Positions 36,039-45,492 of a DNA stretch of 64,000 nt are shown here, in pieces (position 1 is the stretch's first letter; each line of letters opens with the position of its first letter). The translations under genes and the position numbers were made by a program. The stretch is from Pseudomonadota bacterium (GTDB lineage: Bacteria; Desulfobacterota; Binatia; Binatales; Binataceae). The notes beneath the pieces are model-generated. The model worked only from the letters and a program-made list of their open reading frames with translations, searched no databases and was not told the origin of the DNA. The DNA lies in NCBI GenBank assembly GCA_021323675.1, contig JAJPKP010000018.1, positions 1 to 64,000 of the forward strand. Direction: 5' to 3'.

Positions 36039-37091
36039 TTACCGGGCGCCGCCCCTGCGAGCCGGGCCCGCCCAGGTTATCGTGCGCTCCCTCACCTCAA
36101 ACCGTCCCTCCAGGAACTTCTCGATGACCCACATGTTGGTCCGGCAATGGCTGGTTATTTCCGAGACCGTCGCTGCGCTCCGATCGCCGGCCAGCGCCAG
36201 ATAAGGGAGAATCTGATCCGCCATATGGCGGTCCAGGCAGGCGGACTCGCGCAATTGATCTGCAAGCTTGGCCGCACCCTCCCTGCCGACATCTTCCGCC
36301 ATCTTCCCCGGGGCGCCGAGGCTGCTTGCGCCTATCACCGAGTTGTCAAATTCCGCGACGGCGCAAAATGAGCTGCCCGGCGAAAAACTAAAGTGATACT
36401 CGAAGTCCGATCGCGCCGGAACCGAAAGTGTTCCGAGGACGCCCAGCGCGCCCTCGATCTGCCTTTCGGCCACTCGGCGGCGGGCGAGGGCCTCCGATGC
36501 ACGCGAGGTCAGGGTGACCCGCCGCAGCGCTCCGCGTTCGAGCAGCTCGATGCGCCCGAGGTTCGCCGAACCTGACTGGAAGCGGAGGGCGGCTCCGCCC
36601 TTGGGATAGTAACCGCGCCGCGCGACGCTTATCTCTGCAACTACTCCAACGCGCCGAAGAAGCCGCAGGAACACCTGCTCGAGGTAGTCGAGCGTTGGCG
36701 CGCGCGAGGTGTCGGTCCCGCCGCCTTCGAACTCGACGGTGACGGGCGTTTTTGCCGCGACGATCGCGGGAAGCAACGCCTGAATTATCAGCGTTATGCT
36801 TCCGGCGGTTTCCACCTTGACCATCAGATGGCGCGCGCGATCCTGCCCCGGGCGAAAGAAAAGCTCGCGCGAATCGATCTGATCGCCCTCGAGCCGAGCG
36901 TCGCACAACTGCGCGAGCGCGCGGACTCCCGCCAGATGCTGCGGCCTGAGCCCGGGCTGTCGGCGGGAATGACGAATCTTGAAGATACCGCAGGCTTTTC
37001 CCGTAACCGCCGCGAGGCTGCAGGCCGTCCGCACGATTTGTCCGCCGCCTTCGCCAAACGATCCGTCGACTTCGACTACGGCTGTTTCCAT
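36039..37091 (-). CDS. rtcA: RNA 3'-terminal phosphate cyclase
   Basis: This 350-residue protein has the RtcA signature DGSFGEGGGQIVRTA at its N-terminus, IRHSRRQPGLRPQHLAG, EFEGGGTD and the C-terminal HMADQILPYLALAG with the catalytic His. RtcA turns an RNA 3'-phosphate into a 2',3'-cyclic phosphate using ATP through an adenylated His. It usually lies beside the ligase gene rtcB under a sigma-54 activator RtcR; neither is in this window. It may form a transcript with the nitroreductase gene 45 bases downstream. Confidence 0.95.
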   Translation of the reverse strand: METAVVEVDGSFGEGGGQIVRTACSLAAVTGKACGIFKIRHSRRQPGLRPQHLAGVRALAQLCDARLEGDQIDSRELFFRPGQDRARHLMVKVETAGSITLIIQALLPAIVAAKTPVTVEFEGGGTDTSRAPTLDYLEQVFLRLLRRVGVVAEISVARRGYYPKGGAALRFQSGSANLGRIELLERGALRRVTLTSRASEALARRRVAERQIEGALGVLGTLSVPARSDFEYHFSFSPGSSFCAVAEFDNSVIGASSLGAPGKMAEDVGREGAAKLADQLRESACLDRHMADQILPYLALAGDRSAATVSEITSHCRTNMWVIEKFLEGRFEVRERTITWAGPARRGGAR

Positions 37092-37169
37092 TCGCGGCGA
37101 ACTCTGGTCCAGCTCGCGGCCGCTCGCGCGATCAATCGCGCGGCGCGAGCGGAATTCCGGCGGTCCTGG

Positions 37170-38468
37170 TCATTTCGATGGAGCATCCTGTTTGCACGCC
37201 GATCCCTCGATCTTGAGGCCCGCCTCTGTATAGCGGTTGCGCGGATTCCAGAGCATCCAGCCGTCCGACCCGAATTTCTCCGCGGCCGTTATCTGCGCCC
37301 GTATTTCATTGGCGGTGAACTCGCGCCGGTCGAACGCGTAGTCGCGAAAGGCCTGAAGCCACGGGCGGAACCGGATCGACGGGATGCCCACGCGCTCACG
37401 GCCGTTCTGCAGCGACAGAAAAACTATCTCATACGGATGCGCGACCGGCAGGCGATATCCGGGAATGCCGAACTGGAAGCACGACGGGTAAAGCATCGGC
37501 GAGATGTAATCGACCACCGGCGCCAACTCCTCGAGCCGCTGCCCGATATGCGTGTCGTCCAGATTCCACATCACGTAGCCGAAGATGTCGGCCGCCACGT
37601 ACACATTGTAGGGCGCGAGCCGCTTGTAGGCTCGATCGAGAAAGCCCGCGACCGCGCTCATCCGGCTCGGCATGTTGACCGGCTCCGAGAACTGAAGCCC
37701 GGTCGCATCGGGAAACCGAACGTAGTCGAACTGGATTTCGTCGAAACCGAATTGCGCGGCCTCGACCGCAACCTCGACGTTGTAGTCCCAGACTTCCCGC
37801 TTGAAGGGATCGGTCCAGGCCAGATGCTCGCGGTCTCGAAACAGCGAGCCGTCGCTCCTCTTCACCGCGAGATCGGGGCGCGAGGTCGCGACCGGATCGT
37901 CCTTGAAAACCACGATGCGCGCGATCGCATAGAGTCCCTGCTTGTGCAGCCGATCGACAAGCGCCTTGCCGTCGCCGATGGTGATGGTTTTTTGCGCGCC
38001 GGAATTCTGCGCAAGCGGAATGGACGTTCTGAATGCCACCATCCCGCGATCGCCCTTGACGTCGACCACGACCGCGTTGAGTTCCGTCTTGTTAACCAGA
38101 TCGAGGGCGGCTTCGCGCAGGATGTTGCTGCCAATTCCGTAGAAGGAAAGATACAAGGCTTTCGGCTGAAACGGGGTCAGCGCGACTTGGCGAGTGCCGC
38201 CGTCCCATTCGCCGACCGGAACCGATTGGCGCAAGTGACCGTAGGCCCTGAAGCCGAGCGTGTCGCCGGGACCGCTCACCTTGAAGCTCCCGTTATGGTC
38301 GCTGCGAACCATCCTGTCGCCCAAGGTAACGATCGCATCTTCAAGCGGCAGATGAGTCGATGCGTCGAAGACCTTTCCTTCGTATGCGAGAGCGCGTGCC
38401 GCGGCCGCGGCGATAACGAGCCAGAGCAGCAGCGCAATTGCATTCCTTAACCGGCGCGTTCCTCGCAC
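37170..38468 (-). CDS. Secreted putative glycoside hydrolase (DUF4015 type)
   Basis: This 432-residue protein has a signal peptide (ALLLWLVIAAAAARALA), a short beta-rich N-terminal domain and a TIM-barrel region. The barrel carries NAVVVDVKGDRG, IARIVVFKDDP and FGFDEIQFDYVRFPD, with acidic residues at strand ends as in the DUF4015 putative glycoside hydrolases. No substrate is established for this family. Its start is two bases from the stop of the deacetylase gene, so the two are co-translated, suggesting action on the same polysaccharide. Confidence 0.85.
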   Translation of the reverse strand: MRGTRRLRNAIALLLWLVIAAAAARALAYEGKVFDASTHLPLEDAIVTLGDRMVRSDHNGSFKVSGPGDTLGFRAYGHLRQSVPVGEWDGGTRQVALTPFQPKALYLSFYGIGSNILREAALDLVNKTELNAVVVDVKGDRGMVAFRTSIPLAQNSGAQKTITIGDGKALVDRLHKQGLYAIARIVVFKDDPVATSRPDLAVKRSDGSLFRDREHLAWTDPFKREVWDYNVEVAVEAAQFGFDEIQFDYVRFPDATGLQFSEPVNMPSRMSAVAGFLDRAYKRLAPYNVYVAADIFGYVMWNLDDTHIGQRLEELAPVVDYISPMLYPSCFQFGIPGYRLPVAHPYEIVFLSLQNGRERVGIPSIRFRPWLQAFRDYAFDRREFTANEIRAQITAAEKFGSDGWMLWNPRNRYTEAGLKIEGSACKQDAPSK

Positions 38469-38470
38469 GG

Positions 38471-39235
38471 CTACCTTCCTTCCAGGATGGCGGCGAAAGC
38501 CGCGCCCCGGTCATGATCGGTCACGATATAGCGGGGGATGGCCATCACGTTGTCAGCGCGCGAGGCGTGATGGCGCTCGATGGTGAAGCCGGCGACGTAA
38601 CCTGTGCCGCGCGCCATTTCGATCAGGCTGTCATCCACGATTCCGAACGGCCAGGAGAGCAAATCCACCTTGATATCGAGCCGCCGCTCGAGAACCTCGC
38701 GCGACTTGGTGAACTGCGTCTCAACGAACCTGCGATACGCGTCCGCCGACAGGCGCGCCTTTTCGATGCGGAAGTTTGGATGCCAGTAGGTGTGCGACTC
38801 GATCGTAAACAACCCCGTCTTTTTAAGCTCCGCCAGCTCCTCCCAGGTCATCGCGTACGACGCGTTCGAAATCGCCGACGGATAGATGAAGAGCGTTATC
38901 GGGACCCGATAACGCTCGGCCAGCGGCTTCATCTCGGTGAACACGGTGCGATGCCCATCGTCGGCGGTGATCGCCACCGCCCGCGCGGGGAGCGTGCCCC
39001 GTCCAGCCACGAATTCCACCACCTCGCGAAGCGGGACCGGCGCATAGCCGTGGTCGCGCAGGAACTTCAACTGAGCTTCGAACACCGGCGTGGTGACCGT
39101 CATGCTGTCGGCCACCACCGGCCCGAAGCGATGATAAACGAGCACGGTTGCGTCTTCCTGCGCGCGGGCGATGCCGAGAGTGAGCGCGATTGCCGGCAGG
39201 AGCATCGCGGATGCAAGGATGCGCGCCAGGATCAC
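38471..39235 (-). CDS. Polysaccharide deacetylase (NodB fold), secreted
   Basis: This protein of about 254 residues has a signal peptide (ARILASAMLLPAIALTLGIARA, in parts: LASAMLLPAIALTLG) and NodB motifs. Motif 1 reads AITADDGHRT, keeping the catalytic and metal Asp pair, and motif 2 reads ESHTYWHP with the two metal His. It removes N- or O-acetyl groups from polysaccharides. GTG 39235 overlaps the stop of the UspA gene (GTGA) and gives a proper signal peptide. Together with the glycoside hydrolase gene downstream it resembles a split PgaB-type pair. Confidence 0.88.
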   Translation of the reverse strand: MILARILASAMLLPAIALTLGIARAQEDATVLVYHRFGPVVADSMTVTTPVFEAQLKFLRDHGYAPVPLREVVEFVAGRGTLPARAVAITADDGHRTVFTEMKPLAERYRVPITLFIYPSAISNASYAMTWEELAELKKTGLFTIESHTYWHPNFRIEKARLSADAYRRFVETQFTKSREVLERRLDIKVDLLSWPFGIVDDSLIEMARGTGYVAGFTIERHHASRADNVMAIPRYIVTDHDRGAAFAAILEGR

Positions 39236-39702
39236 TCGGCGTTCCGTCGGGAAGGATGGCCTGTGTCGCCATGTTCCGCCGATTCTTGCGGGCGAATGGT
39301 CATGACCGGACATGAAGCCGCGCGCACCACCTGTTCAGCCACGCTTCCGAGAAAGAATCGGTCGATGCCCTTGCGAGCGTGCGTCGCGATGACGATGCAT
39401 TGCGCGGAAAGGCGCCGGGCGGCTTCGAGAATGGATTTGGCGACATCGTCGCTGGGCTCGATAATCATCTCGCAGGCGGCACCTTTGCCAAGCTGCTCAT
39501 CGACGATCTCGCGAAGGCGCTCCTTTGCGTTCAAGATCGGAAGGTCCGCCTCGTCACGCGTCAATGCGAAAGGAAATCTCATCGCGTGAAATAGAAAGAG
39601 TTGCCCGCCGGGGGGCAGAAGGCCGCGTGCGGTTCTGATCGTAGCGGTGCAATTGTCGTCGAAATCGACAGCGCACAGAATTCTGTGGAATGGACTCGTC
39701 AT
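39232..39702 (-). CDS. Universal stress protein (UspA family)
   Basis: This 156-residue single-domain UspA protein begins ILCAVDFDDN and ends with the ATP-binding loop IATHARKGIDRFFLGSVAEQVV and CPVMTIRP (in parts: GIDRFFLGS, CPVMTIRP). Start ATG 39702 fits the domain; an upstream in-frame ATG adds 13 unrelated residues. Its stop overlaps the GTG of the deacetylase gene, an odd but translationally coupled arrangement. Confidence 0.92.
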   Translation of the reverse strand: MTSPFHRILCAVDFDDNCTATIRTARGLLPPGGQLFLFHAMRFPFALTRDEADLPILNAKERLREIVDEQLGKGAACEMIIEPSDDVAKSILEAARRLSAQCIVIATHARKGIDRFFLGSVAEQVVRAASCPVMTIRPQESAEHGDTGHPSRRNAE

Positions 39703-39852
39703 GCCCAGCCGTCCCAGGCGCAAAAGCATCACGCATGCCATCGGCGGGCGCGGCGAATCGCACGGGCAGCCGCAATTTCGTCGCCGGCTGATTGTGGCTT
39801 ATGGCGTCAGGACCGGACTGCGGTGGCGCCTACGGATGCAGGCGAGGAGCGC

Positions 39853-41385
39853 CTATCGGCCCACCGGACGCAGCGTCGCGCGCATCGCGCGATCGAACGC
39901 CCACTGGCGAATATGATTGATCTGTTCCTTCATCGTGCGCGCCAGCGGGACTGTGCCCATCGCCACGCCGATCAGATCCTCGCGCGTCAGTTCATGCTCC
40001 TTGAGGCGCGCCTTGGTTAGCGCCGATATGACGCACTGCTCGATTTCGGCGCCGGTCCAGTCCTTGGTGAACTCGACCAGTTCCTGCAGATTGAACTTCG
40101 ACGGGTCAACGCCGCGGCGGCTCAGATGAATTCTGAAGATGTCAACCCGCTCGCTGGCAAGCGGAAGATCGACAAAGAACACTTCGTCGAATCGTCCTTT
40201 GCGGATCATCTCGGCGGGCAGAAGGTCGATTCGGTTCGCGGTGGCCGCGACGAAAAGTCCGCGCGCCTTTTCCTGCATCCAGGTCAGGAAGAAGGCGAAG
40301 ATTCTGCCCTGCTCGCCGCTCGCTTCGGACGAAGTTATGCCCATCTCGATCTCGTCGAACCACACCACCGCCGGCGCCATCTCTTCCAGCATCTTGCAGG
40401 TCTGAACGAATGTCGCGGCGGGCTGTCCGTGGCGTCCCGAGAAGATTTCGATCATGTCGATGCGATAAAGGGGCAGCCCGAAGTGCGATGCGACCGCCTT
40501 GACCGAAAGGCTTTTCCCGCACCCGGGAATGCCCATCATCAACACGCCCTTGGGAACGATATCGGCGCTGAGCGTGTCGCGCAGCTCGAACAGCTTCTTG
40601 CGCTCCATCAGCCAGGTCTTCAGGTTTTCCAGCCCCCCGACCTGCCCGATATCGGTATTGTCGGAAATGAACTCGACGACTCCGGTGCGGCTGATGAGCA
40701 GGCGCTTTTCTTCGAGCAGCGCCGGCATCGACTCCATCCCGAGATGGTTGTTCGCGGCAAGGGCGCGCCGCACCGCGTGGCGCGCTTCGTCGATGGTGAG
40801 TCCCTGAAGGGCGCGCGCCAGTTGTTCCAGCGCCGCCTTGTCGTTATCGACCTTTGCGCCGCGCGCGTGGGCCTGCTCGGCTTCCTCGCGAACAAAATCC
40901 ATCAACTCGACCAGATCCGGCGGCCTCAGTTCGACGAACGCCACATCGCGATCCAGTTCCTCGGGCACGAATCGAACCGGAGAGCTTATGACCACGAACT
41001 TCTTTTGGTCGAGGCACAACTGGTACAGATCGCGAAGCCGGCGGCGCACCTCGGGCGATTCCCGCAGCGGCTCGTGGAAGTCCTTCAGATGGAAAATCGC
41101 GGCGTCCTTGAGAACGGCGATAAAGTCGAGCGCCTCGCGCGGGCTTGAAGCTCCGGCCTCCGGCTTCCCGTCGCCGCGGCGCATCCCCTCGGTCAGAGTC
41201 CAGGTCCAGATAGGCGTCGGCGTGTCGCCGAACAATCCCAGCCCGGCTTCGCGCAACACTTTGGCGATCCGGTGCTCTTCGGTCGTCCTCACATAAGTCA
41301 GCGGACGCCCGGATTCGAAAATGTCCCGTAGGGTCCTGGCGGCGCGGCTTTTGACCGACTGGGTTTTTTTCGGCTGCTCCATCAA
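39853..41385 (-). CDS. AAA ATPase (Ycf46-like)
   Basis: This 510-residue protein has an inactive-looking N-terminal P-loop-like half (residues 1-240) and a C-terminal AAA domain with MGIPGCGKSLSVKA (Walker A), VWFDEIEMGI (Walker B) and ATANRIDLLPAEMIRKGRFDEVFFVDLP (in parts: NRIDLLP, RKGRFDEVF) holding sensor 1 and the arginine fingers. This layout matches cyanobacterial Ycf46 and its bacterial relatives, which are linked to inorganic carbon or stress responses but lack a defined substrate. It is divergent from the hemerythrin-like gene. Confidence 0.9.
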   Translation of the reverse strand: MMEQPKKTQSVKSRAARTLRDIFESGRPLTYVRTTEEHRIAKVLREAGLGLFGDTPTPIWTWTLTEGMRRGDGKPEAGASSPREALDFIAVLKDAAIFHLKDFHEPLRESPEVRRRLRDLYQLCLDQKKFVVISSPVRFVPEELDRDVAFVELRPPDLVELMDFVREEAEQAHARGAKVDNDKAALEQLARALQGLTIDEARHAVRRALAANNHLGMESMPALLEEKRLLISRTGVVEFISDNTDIGQVGGLENLKTWLMERKKLFELRDTLSADIVPKGVLMMGIPGCGKSLSVKAVASHFGLPLYRIDMIEIFSGRHGQPAATFVQTCKMLEEMAPAVVWFDEIEMGITSSEASGEQGRIFAFFLTWMQEKARGLFVAATANRIDLLPAEMIRKGRFDEVFFVDLPLASERVDIFRIHLSRRGVDPSKFNLQELVEFTKDWTGAEIEQCVISALTKARLKEHELTREDLIGVAMGTVPLARTMKEQINHIRQWAFDRAMRATLRPVGR

Positions 41386-41567
41386 ACAACGTCCTGTTCA
41401 CCGGCCGGAGAGCGAGACTCTGCCGGCCGCTCCTAATAATGCCACAGGGAGAGGGGCGATGCGCGAGGCGCCTCCTTGACGTAACCGCAGGGAAGATCAA
41501 TGCCACTATCGAGCGTGAGACGCCACGCGGGCGTCTGGCAAGCGGGAAAGGCGCGATTCACCGGCTC

Positions 41568-42077
41568 ATGAACCAGGAAACGATCCGGGATTTTCTTGAA
41601 TGCGATCACAAGCGGCTCGATGCGTTACTCGAGCGCGCCGGGCGCGAGCCTGGTCAGATCGATCTTGCGGCATTCGGAGAATTTCGCCGCGGCCTGCTCA
41701 AGCACATCGGGATGGAGGAAAAGATTCTCCTGCCCGCCATCCAGCAACTCCGCGGTGGAGAACCCCTGCCAATCGCGGCAAAAATCAGGCTCGAGCATGG
41801 CGCAATCGCGGCGCTGCTGGTGCCGAGCCCGCGTCCCGCCGTGTTGCGCGCGCTCAAGGCGATACTTGCCATGCACAATGCCGGCGAAGAGGGTCTGAGC
41901 GGCGTCTATGCCGAATGCGATCGTATCGCGGGTGCCGAGCGGGAGGCGATTCTCGACCGGTTGCGGCAAGCGCCCGAAGTTCCGGCCGCCAACCACGTTG
42001 ACAGCGACAGGGTCGAAGCCTCGGCTCGGCGCGCCATCTCGCGCGCCGGCTTCGATCCCGAATTGCTGGCCGACTAA
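41568..42077 (+). CDS. Hemerythrin-like HHE-domain protein
   Basis: This 169-residue helical protein has an HHE cation-binding domain: CDHKRLD, LLKHIGMEEKILLP (HxxxE), RLEHGAI and MHNAGEEG supply the His and acidic ligands of a diiron site. Functions in the family include O2, NO or iron sensing and storage. ATG 41568 starts at the first helix; upstream in-frame residues look non-coding. The gene is convergent with the desaturase gene. Confidence 0.85.
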   Translation: MNQETIRDFLECDHKRLDALLERAGREPGQIDLAAFGEFRRGLLKHIGMEEKILLPAIQQLRGGEPLPIAAKIRLEHGAIAALLVPSPRPAVLRALKAILAMHNAGEEGLSGVYAECDRIAGAEREAILDRLRQAPEVPAANHVDSDRVEASARRAISRAGFDPELLAD

Positions 42078-42137
42078 GCGCAGCGTTCGCGCAGGACCAC
42101 GCAGTCGGGGCCGATCGCGATTCTCGCCGCGGGAACT

Positions 42138-43013
42138 TCAGGGAGCGGCGTTCGTCGCCGGGGCGTGCCGAACATTGCTCGCCAGCCCGAGCTTCTCGAA
42201 CAGGCAGATTAGCGCATAGCCGATGTCAGGTTGGCGCCAGTTCCATCCGAGCCGCGCGAGCGAAGGGCGGGCATGATGATTTCGATGCCAGTTCTCGCCC
42301 TGGAAGAAATGCATCAGCGCGAGCCATCCGACGTTGCGGCTCGAATCCTGCCCGAACGGCGTGTTGGGCTCCATGTGGCACACGCTGTTTACGAAGCACT
42401 GTGCGTGAAGCGCGAACACCAGGCGGATTGAACCGAGCCAGAAAAATGCCGCAGGGCCGAAATACAGCCCTCCAAAATACGCCAGCGTCAAAATCGCAGG
42501 CTGAAGCGGTTTCCAGATTCGATACTGCAGCCGGTTCAAATCCGGGCAGTAGCGTTCGATCGACGGGGCCTCCGCCTGCCAGAGCCATCGCAGATGCGCC
42601 CACCAGAAGCCGTACAGCGCGGGGCTGGAGACATCGCCGGGCGTGTCCGCGCTCGCGTGATGAACGCGATGGCTCGCGGTCCAGGTCACCGGCGATCCGG
42701 AACCATTGAACACGGCGAAGAACGTCAGCGCGGCGCTCAGGGCCGGATGAAGCTTCAGCGAGCGATGGGCGAGCGCGCGATGATAGCAAACCGTCGTGCC
42801 GAGTCCGCCAATCCAGGCCAGCGCAATCGCGCCCACGAGGATCCGCCATCCGGGGAGAGGGAAGAGAATCAGCCCGATCAGCGCGGTTACATGAATCAGG
42901 ATGAACCACGGCAGGATGATGAAGTCGTGGCGGGTGGTGCGCCACCACGGCCATTCCCATCCGCGCTGCGCGGGTTCGTGTTCGGGGCTTTGCTCAAGTG
43001 CGGCGTTGATCAT
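42138..43013 (-). CDS. Acyl-CoA/acyl-lipid delta-9 type fatty acid desaturase
   Basis: This 291-residue membrane protein has the three histidine boxes of the diiron desaturase family: HRALAH (first), HRVHH (second) and HRNHH in ENWHRNHHA (third), with four hydrophobic helices around them. It introduces a double bond into fatty acyl chains using O2 and reduced ferredoxin or cytochrome b5-like donors. Its ATG overlaps the end of the DEAD-box helicase gene by four bases. Helicase and desaturase pairs often respond to cold, which is a reasonable inference here. Confidence 0.93.
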   Translation of the reverse strand: MINAALEQSPEHEPAQRGWEWPWWRTTRHDFIILPWFILIHVTALIGLILFPLPGWRILVGAIALAWIGGLGTTVCYHRALAHRSLKLHPALSAALTFFAVFNGSGSPVTWTASHRVHHASADTPGDVSSPALYGFWWAHLRWLWQAEAPSIERYCPDLNRLQYRIWKPLQPAILTLAYFGGLYFGPAAFFWLGSIRLVFALHAQCFVNSVCHMEPNTPFGQDSSRNVGWLALMHFFQGENWHRNHHARPSLARLGWNWRQPDIGYALICLFEKLGLASNVRHAPATNAAP

Positions 43014-44257
43014 CTTTCACCATGCGAAACGTATCTTGCACGTGCCGGATATCCTCGATCGCCCCGATAACCGCGAGGCTGACGATGGTGGGCGGCTGAT
43101 GGTTTGGCGGGCTGCACACGCGGACCGCTGGGAATTTCAGGATGCTCGAATCCTTCGAGCGTCGCGCGGCCCAGCCTGACGCCAAGCGTCTTCTCGATCC
43201 CGCGCAGCAAAAGCCCGTCTTCCGGCATCACGAGGCTGAGCGCCTCGCCCGATTTGCCCATCCGGGCCGTCCGGCCGATGCGATGGATATAGCTTTCCGA
43301 GGTGTCCGGGAGATCGAAGTTGATGACGTGAGAAACGTCGGGCACGTCGAGGCCCCGTGCCGCGACATCCGTCGCGACCAGGACGTCGTACTGGCCCCGG
43401 CGAAAGCCCGCAAGCGCGGCGTTGCGTTGGCTCTGGGAGCGATCGCCATGGATCGCGACCGCTTTGATTCCGCTTCGGACCAGGAGTTTTGCGGCACGGT
43501 CGGCGCGGCTTTTGGTGCGGGTAAACACGATTGCGCGATCGACTTCCTCGCGCGCTAGCAGCTTGATCAGCATCGGCCCCTTGTTCTCGCGAGATACCGC
43601 GTAGATCGCCTGGCGGATGCTTGCGGGAGGGGTGGCGGCCTTGCCGGCGCTCACGCGCACCGGGTCGCGCAGGAACGCTCGCGCGACTTCTTCCACGCCC
43701 GCATCCATCGTCGCCGAGAACATCAGGGTCTGATGCTCTGCGGTGACCGCCTTGAGGATTCGGCGCAACTGGGGAAGGAAACCCATGTCGAGCATCCGGT
43801 CCGCCTCGTCGAGCACGACGGTCCTGATGCGATCGAGCCGCACGGTGCCGCGTTCGAGATGATCGATCAGCCGTCCGGGGCAGGCGATGACGACGTGGGC
43901 CGATCGCAATTCGTGAATCTGGCGATTCATCGATTCACCGCCCACGGCCACCGCGGCGCGAAGTCCCAGATGGCGGGCGAGAAGCGCAAACTCGTGCGCG
44001 ATTTGAGCGGCCAGCTCGCGCGTCGGAGCCAGGATCATCGCGCTCAGCTCGCGCGAGCCGGCGCCACGAATCCGATCGAGCATCGGCAGCAGAAACGCCG
44101 CGGTCTTGCCGCTGCCGGTGCTGGCGGTTGCGACAAGGTCACGGCCCGCCAGGGCTACCGGAATCGCTTCAGATTGAATCGGCGTTGGATTGTGATGTCC
44201 GCGGTCGCGAACTGCGCGCAGAATTTCGGGAGATAGGGAGAGGACAGAAAAGGACAA
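43010..44257 (-). CDS. DEAD-box RNA helicase (RhlE-like)
   Basis: This 415-residue helicase has the full motif set: Q motif (PTPIQSEAIP), I ASTGSGKTAAF, Ia APTRELAAQ, II LDEADRMLDMG, III SAT, V TDVAARGLDVPDV and VI HRIGRTARMG. It unwinds short RNA duplexes with ATP. The short basic tail (RGYRGDRGYPARARYVSHGER-like) fits RhlE-type proteins. The desaturase gene follows with an overlapping ATGA, suggesting a cold-responsive two-gene operon. Confidence 0.95.
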   Translation of the reverse strand: MSFSVLSLSPEILRAVRDRGHHNPTPIQSEAIPVALAGRDLVATASTGSGKTAAFLLPMLDRIRGAGSRELSAMILAPTRELAAQIAHEFALLARHLGLRAAVAVGGESMNRQIHELRSAHVVIACPGRLIDHLERGTVRLDRIRTVVLDEADRMLDMGFLPQLRRILKAVTAEHQTLMFSATMDAGVEEVARAFLRDPVRVSAGKAATPPASIRQAIYAVSRENKGPMLIKLLAREEVDRAIVFTRTKSRADRAAKLLVRSGIKAVAIHGDRSQSQRNAALAGFRRGQYDVLVATDVAARGLDVPDVSHVINFDLPDTSESYIHRIGRTARMGKSGEALSLVMPEDGLLLRGIEKTLGVRLGRATLEGFEHPEIPSGPRVQPAKPSAAHHRQPRGYRGDRGYPARARYVSHGER

Positions 44258-44418
44258 ACGAACTCCATTGTCAGAGCCAGCGGATTCCCGTTGGGCGGTG
44301 AGGCCGAACGAAGGTTCTGAGGGGTTAAAGGGTTAATGCGTCGCGGAATCCGACGCGCGTTCGCCGTTCATCGGCTGTGACACAGCGTATGGGTATCGGT
44401 CCCGGCAATCAAGGGGGA

Positions 44419-45492
44419 TCAGCCGCCACGCGACGATTTTTTCCAGATGCCGCGCTCGATCAGCAGCGCGATCTGGTTCTCGAGCACTTCGCGGCGATAC
44501 TCTTCGTGCTTCATCGGAGCACGGCCCAGGTACAGATTCTTCGGATAAATCGGCGCTTTGTACAGGAGTTGATAAAGCTCGGTGCGCAGATCCTTCATCC
44601 AGTTGTCCCACTGCGCGTGAGTCCGATGGTGGCGCAGCGCTTCGACGTCGATGACGCCGGCCATGTAGGTTGAGCCGCCGCCGTATTCCTGGCGCGCCAC
44701 AATTTGCCCGCGATAGTCAAAGATGAACGAGCGGCCGCCAAAGGTATCGATGGGCGTATTGTCGCTCGCACTCAGGTAATACGTCCCCATGTTGGGCGCC
44801 ACGACATAGAAGTTGTTGTCCAGCGCCCTCGCGCGGCTCTGGATTTCGAACATCTCGTTGCCCGCCGCGGGATGAGGATACGATCCCCGGTACACAATCT
44901 CGGCGCCGTTGAGCGCCAGCGCTCGCGCATTCTCAGGATAGGACCCTTCGTTGGCCATCATGATGCCGAGCCGGCCGATTTCCGTGTCGGCGACCGGCCA
45001 GAACGCATCGAGGGTCTTGCCGTATCGCTCAACCCACCAATCGAAGATGTCGTGAGGACAGACTGAATGCTCGACCGGAAAGAGCGGCGACACCTTGTAA
45101 TGCTTGAGGATGACTTCGCCGCGGGGATCCAGGATGAAACCGACGTTGAAGAAGCGGTCCTGCCACTCAGGATGACGCGCTTTGGCCTGCGCGATCACGA
45201 AGGCGTTGTATTGCCGGGCGATCTCGCCCAACGATTCGGTTTCCGGGCCGGGGATGTCGATCGCGCATTCGCGGGCGAAGGTTGCGTGATCGAGATCGAG
45301 CACCTCATCGTTGAAGCCCTGCAGCGCGCCTTCGGGTATCGCGATCAGGCGCACCGGCAGATCGAGGCTCGAAAGCCATGCCGCCGCCCTGGCGAGATGG
45401 TGCAGATGATCGAGATTTACCGCGATGTCGGGGCGGGTGCGGATTCCGCGCACGGTGGGAATAAGACCGACGGCGGTGTACGGCTCGATCAT
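44419..45492 (-). CDS. Nitrilase-fold protein with catalytic Cys replaced by Ala
   Basis: This protein of about 357 residues has the aliphatic amidase/nitrilase fold. The Lys loop is LKHYKVSP, and the nucleophile elbow, normally GxxxCxDxxxPE, reads [12 protein letters not shown] with Ala180 where the catalytic Cys should be. The surrounding residues are well kept ([30 protein letters not shown]), so the fold should be intact. Hydrolysis by the standard Glu-Lys-Cys triad is not possible. It may be a regulatory or binding protein, or use other chemistry. Its ATG at 45492 overlaps the trpB2 stop (ATGA), so the two are co-translated. Confidence 0.82.
   Translation of the reverse strand: MIEPYTAVGLIPTVRGIRTRPDIAVNLDHLHHLARAAAWLSSLDLPVRLIAIPEGALQGFNDEVLDLDHATFARECAIDIPGPETESLGEIARQYNAFVIAQAKARHPEWQDRFFNVGFILDPRGEVILKHYKVSPLFPVEHSVCPHDIFDWWVERYGKTLDAFWPVADTEIGRLGIMMANEGSYPENARALALNGAEIVYRGSYPHPAAGNEMFEIQSRARALDNNFYVVAPNMGTYYLSASDNTPIDTFGGRSFIFDYRGQIVARQEYGGGSTYMAGVIDVEALRHHRTHAQWDNWMKDLRTELYQLLYKAPIYPKNLYLGRAPMKHEEYRREVLENQIALLIERGIWKKSSRGG

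Noticed and set aside
36828..38450. A 540-residue plus-strand open frame across rtcA and the glycoside hydrolase gene
   Set aside because: It is antisense to two genes with clear family motifs and shows no recognisable domain.
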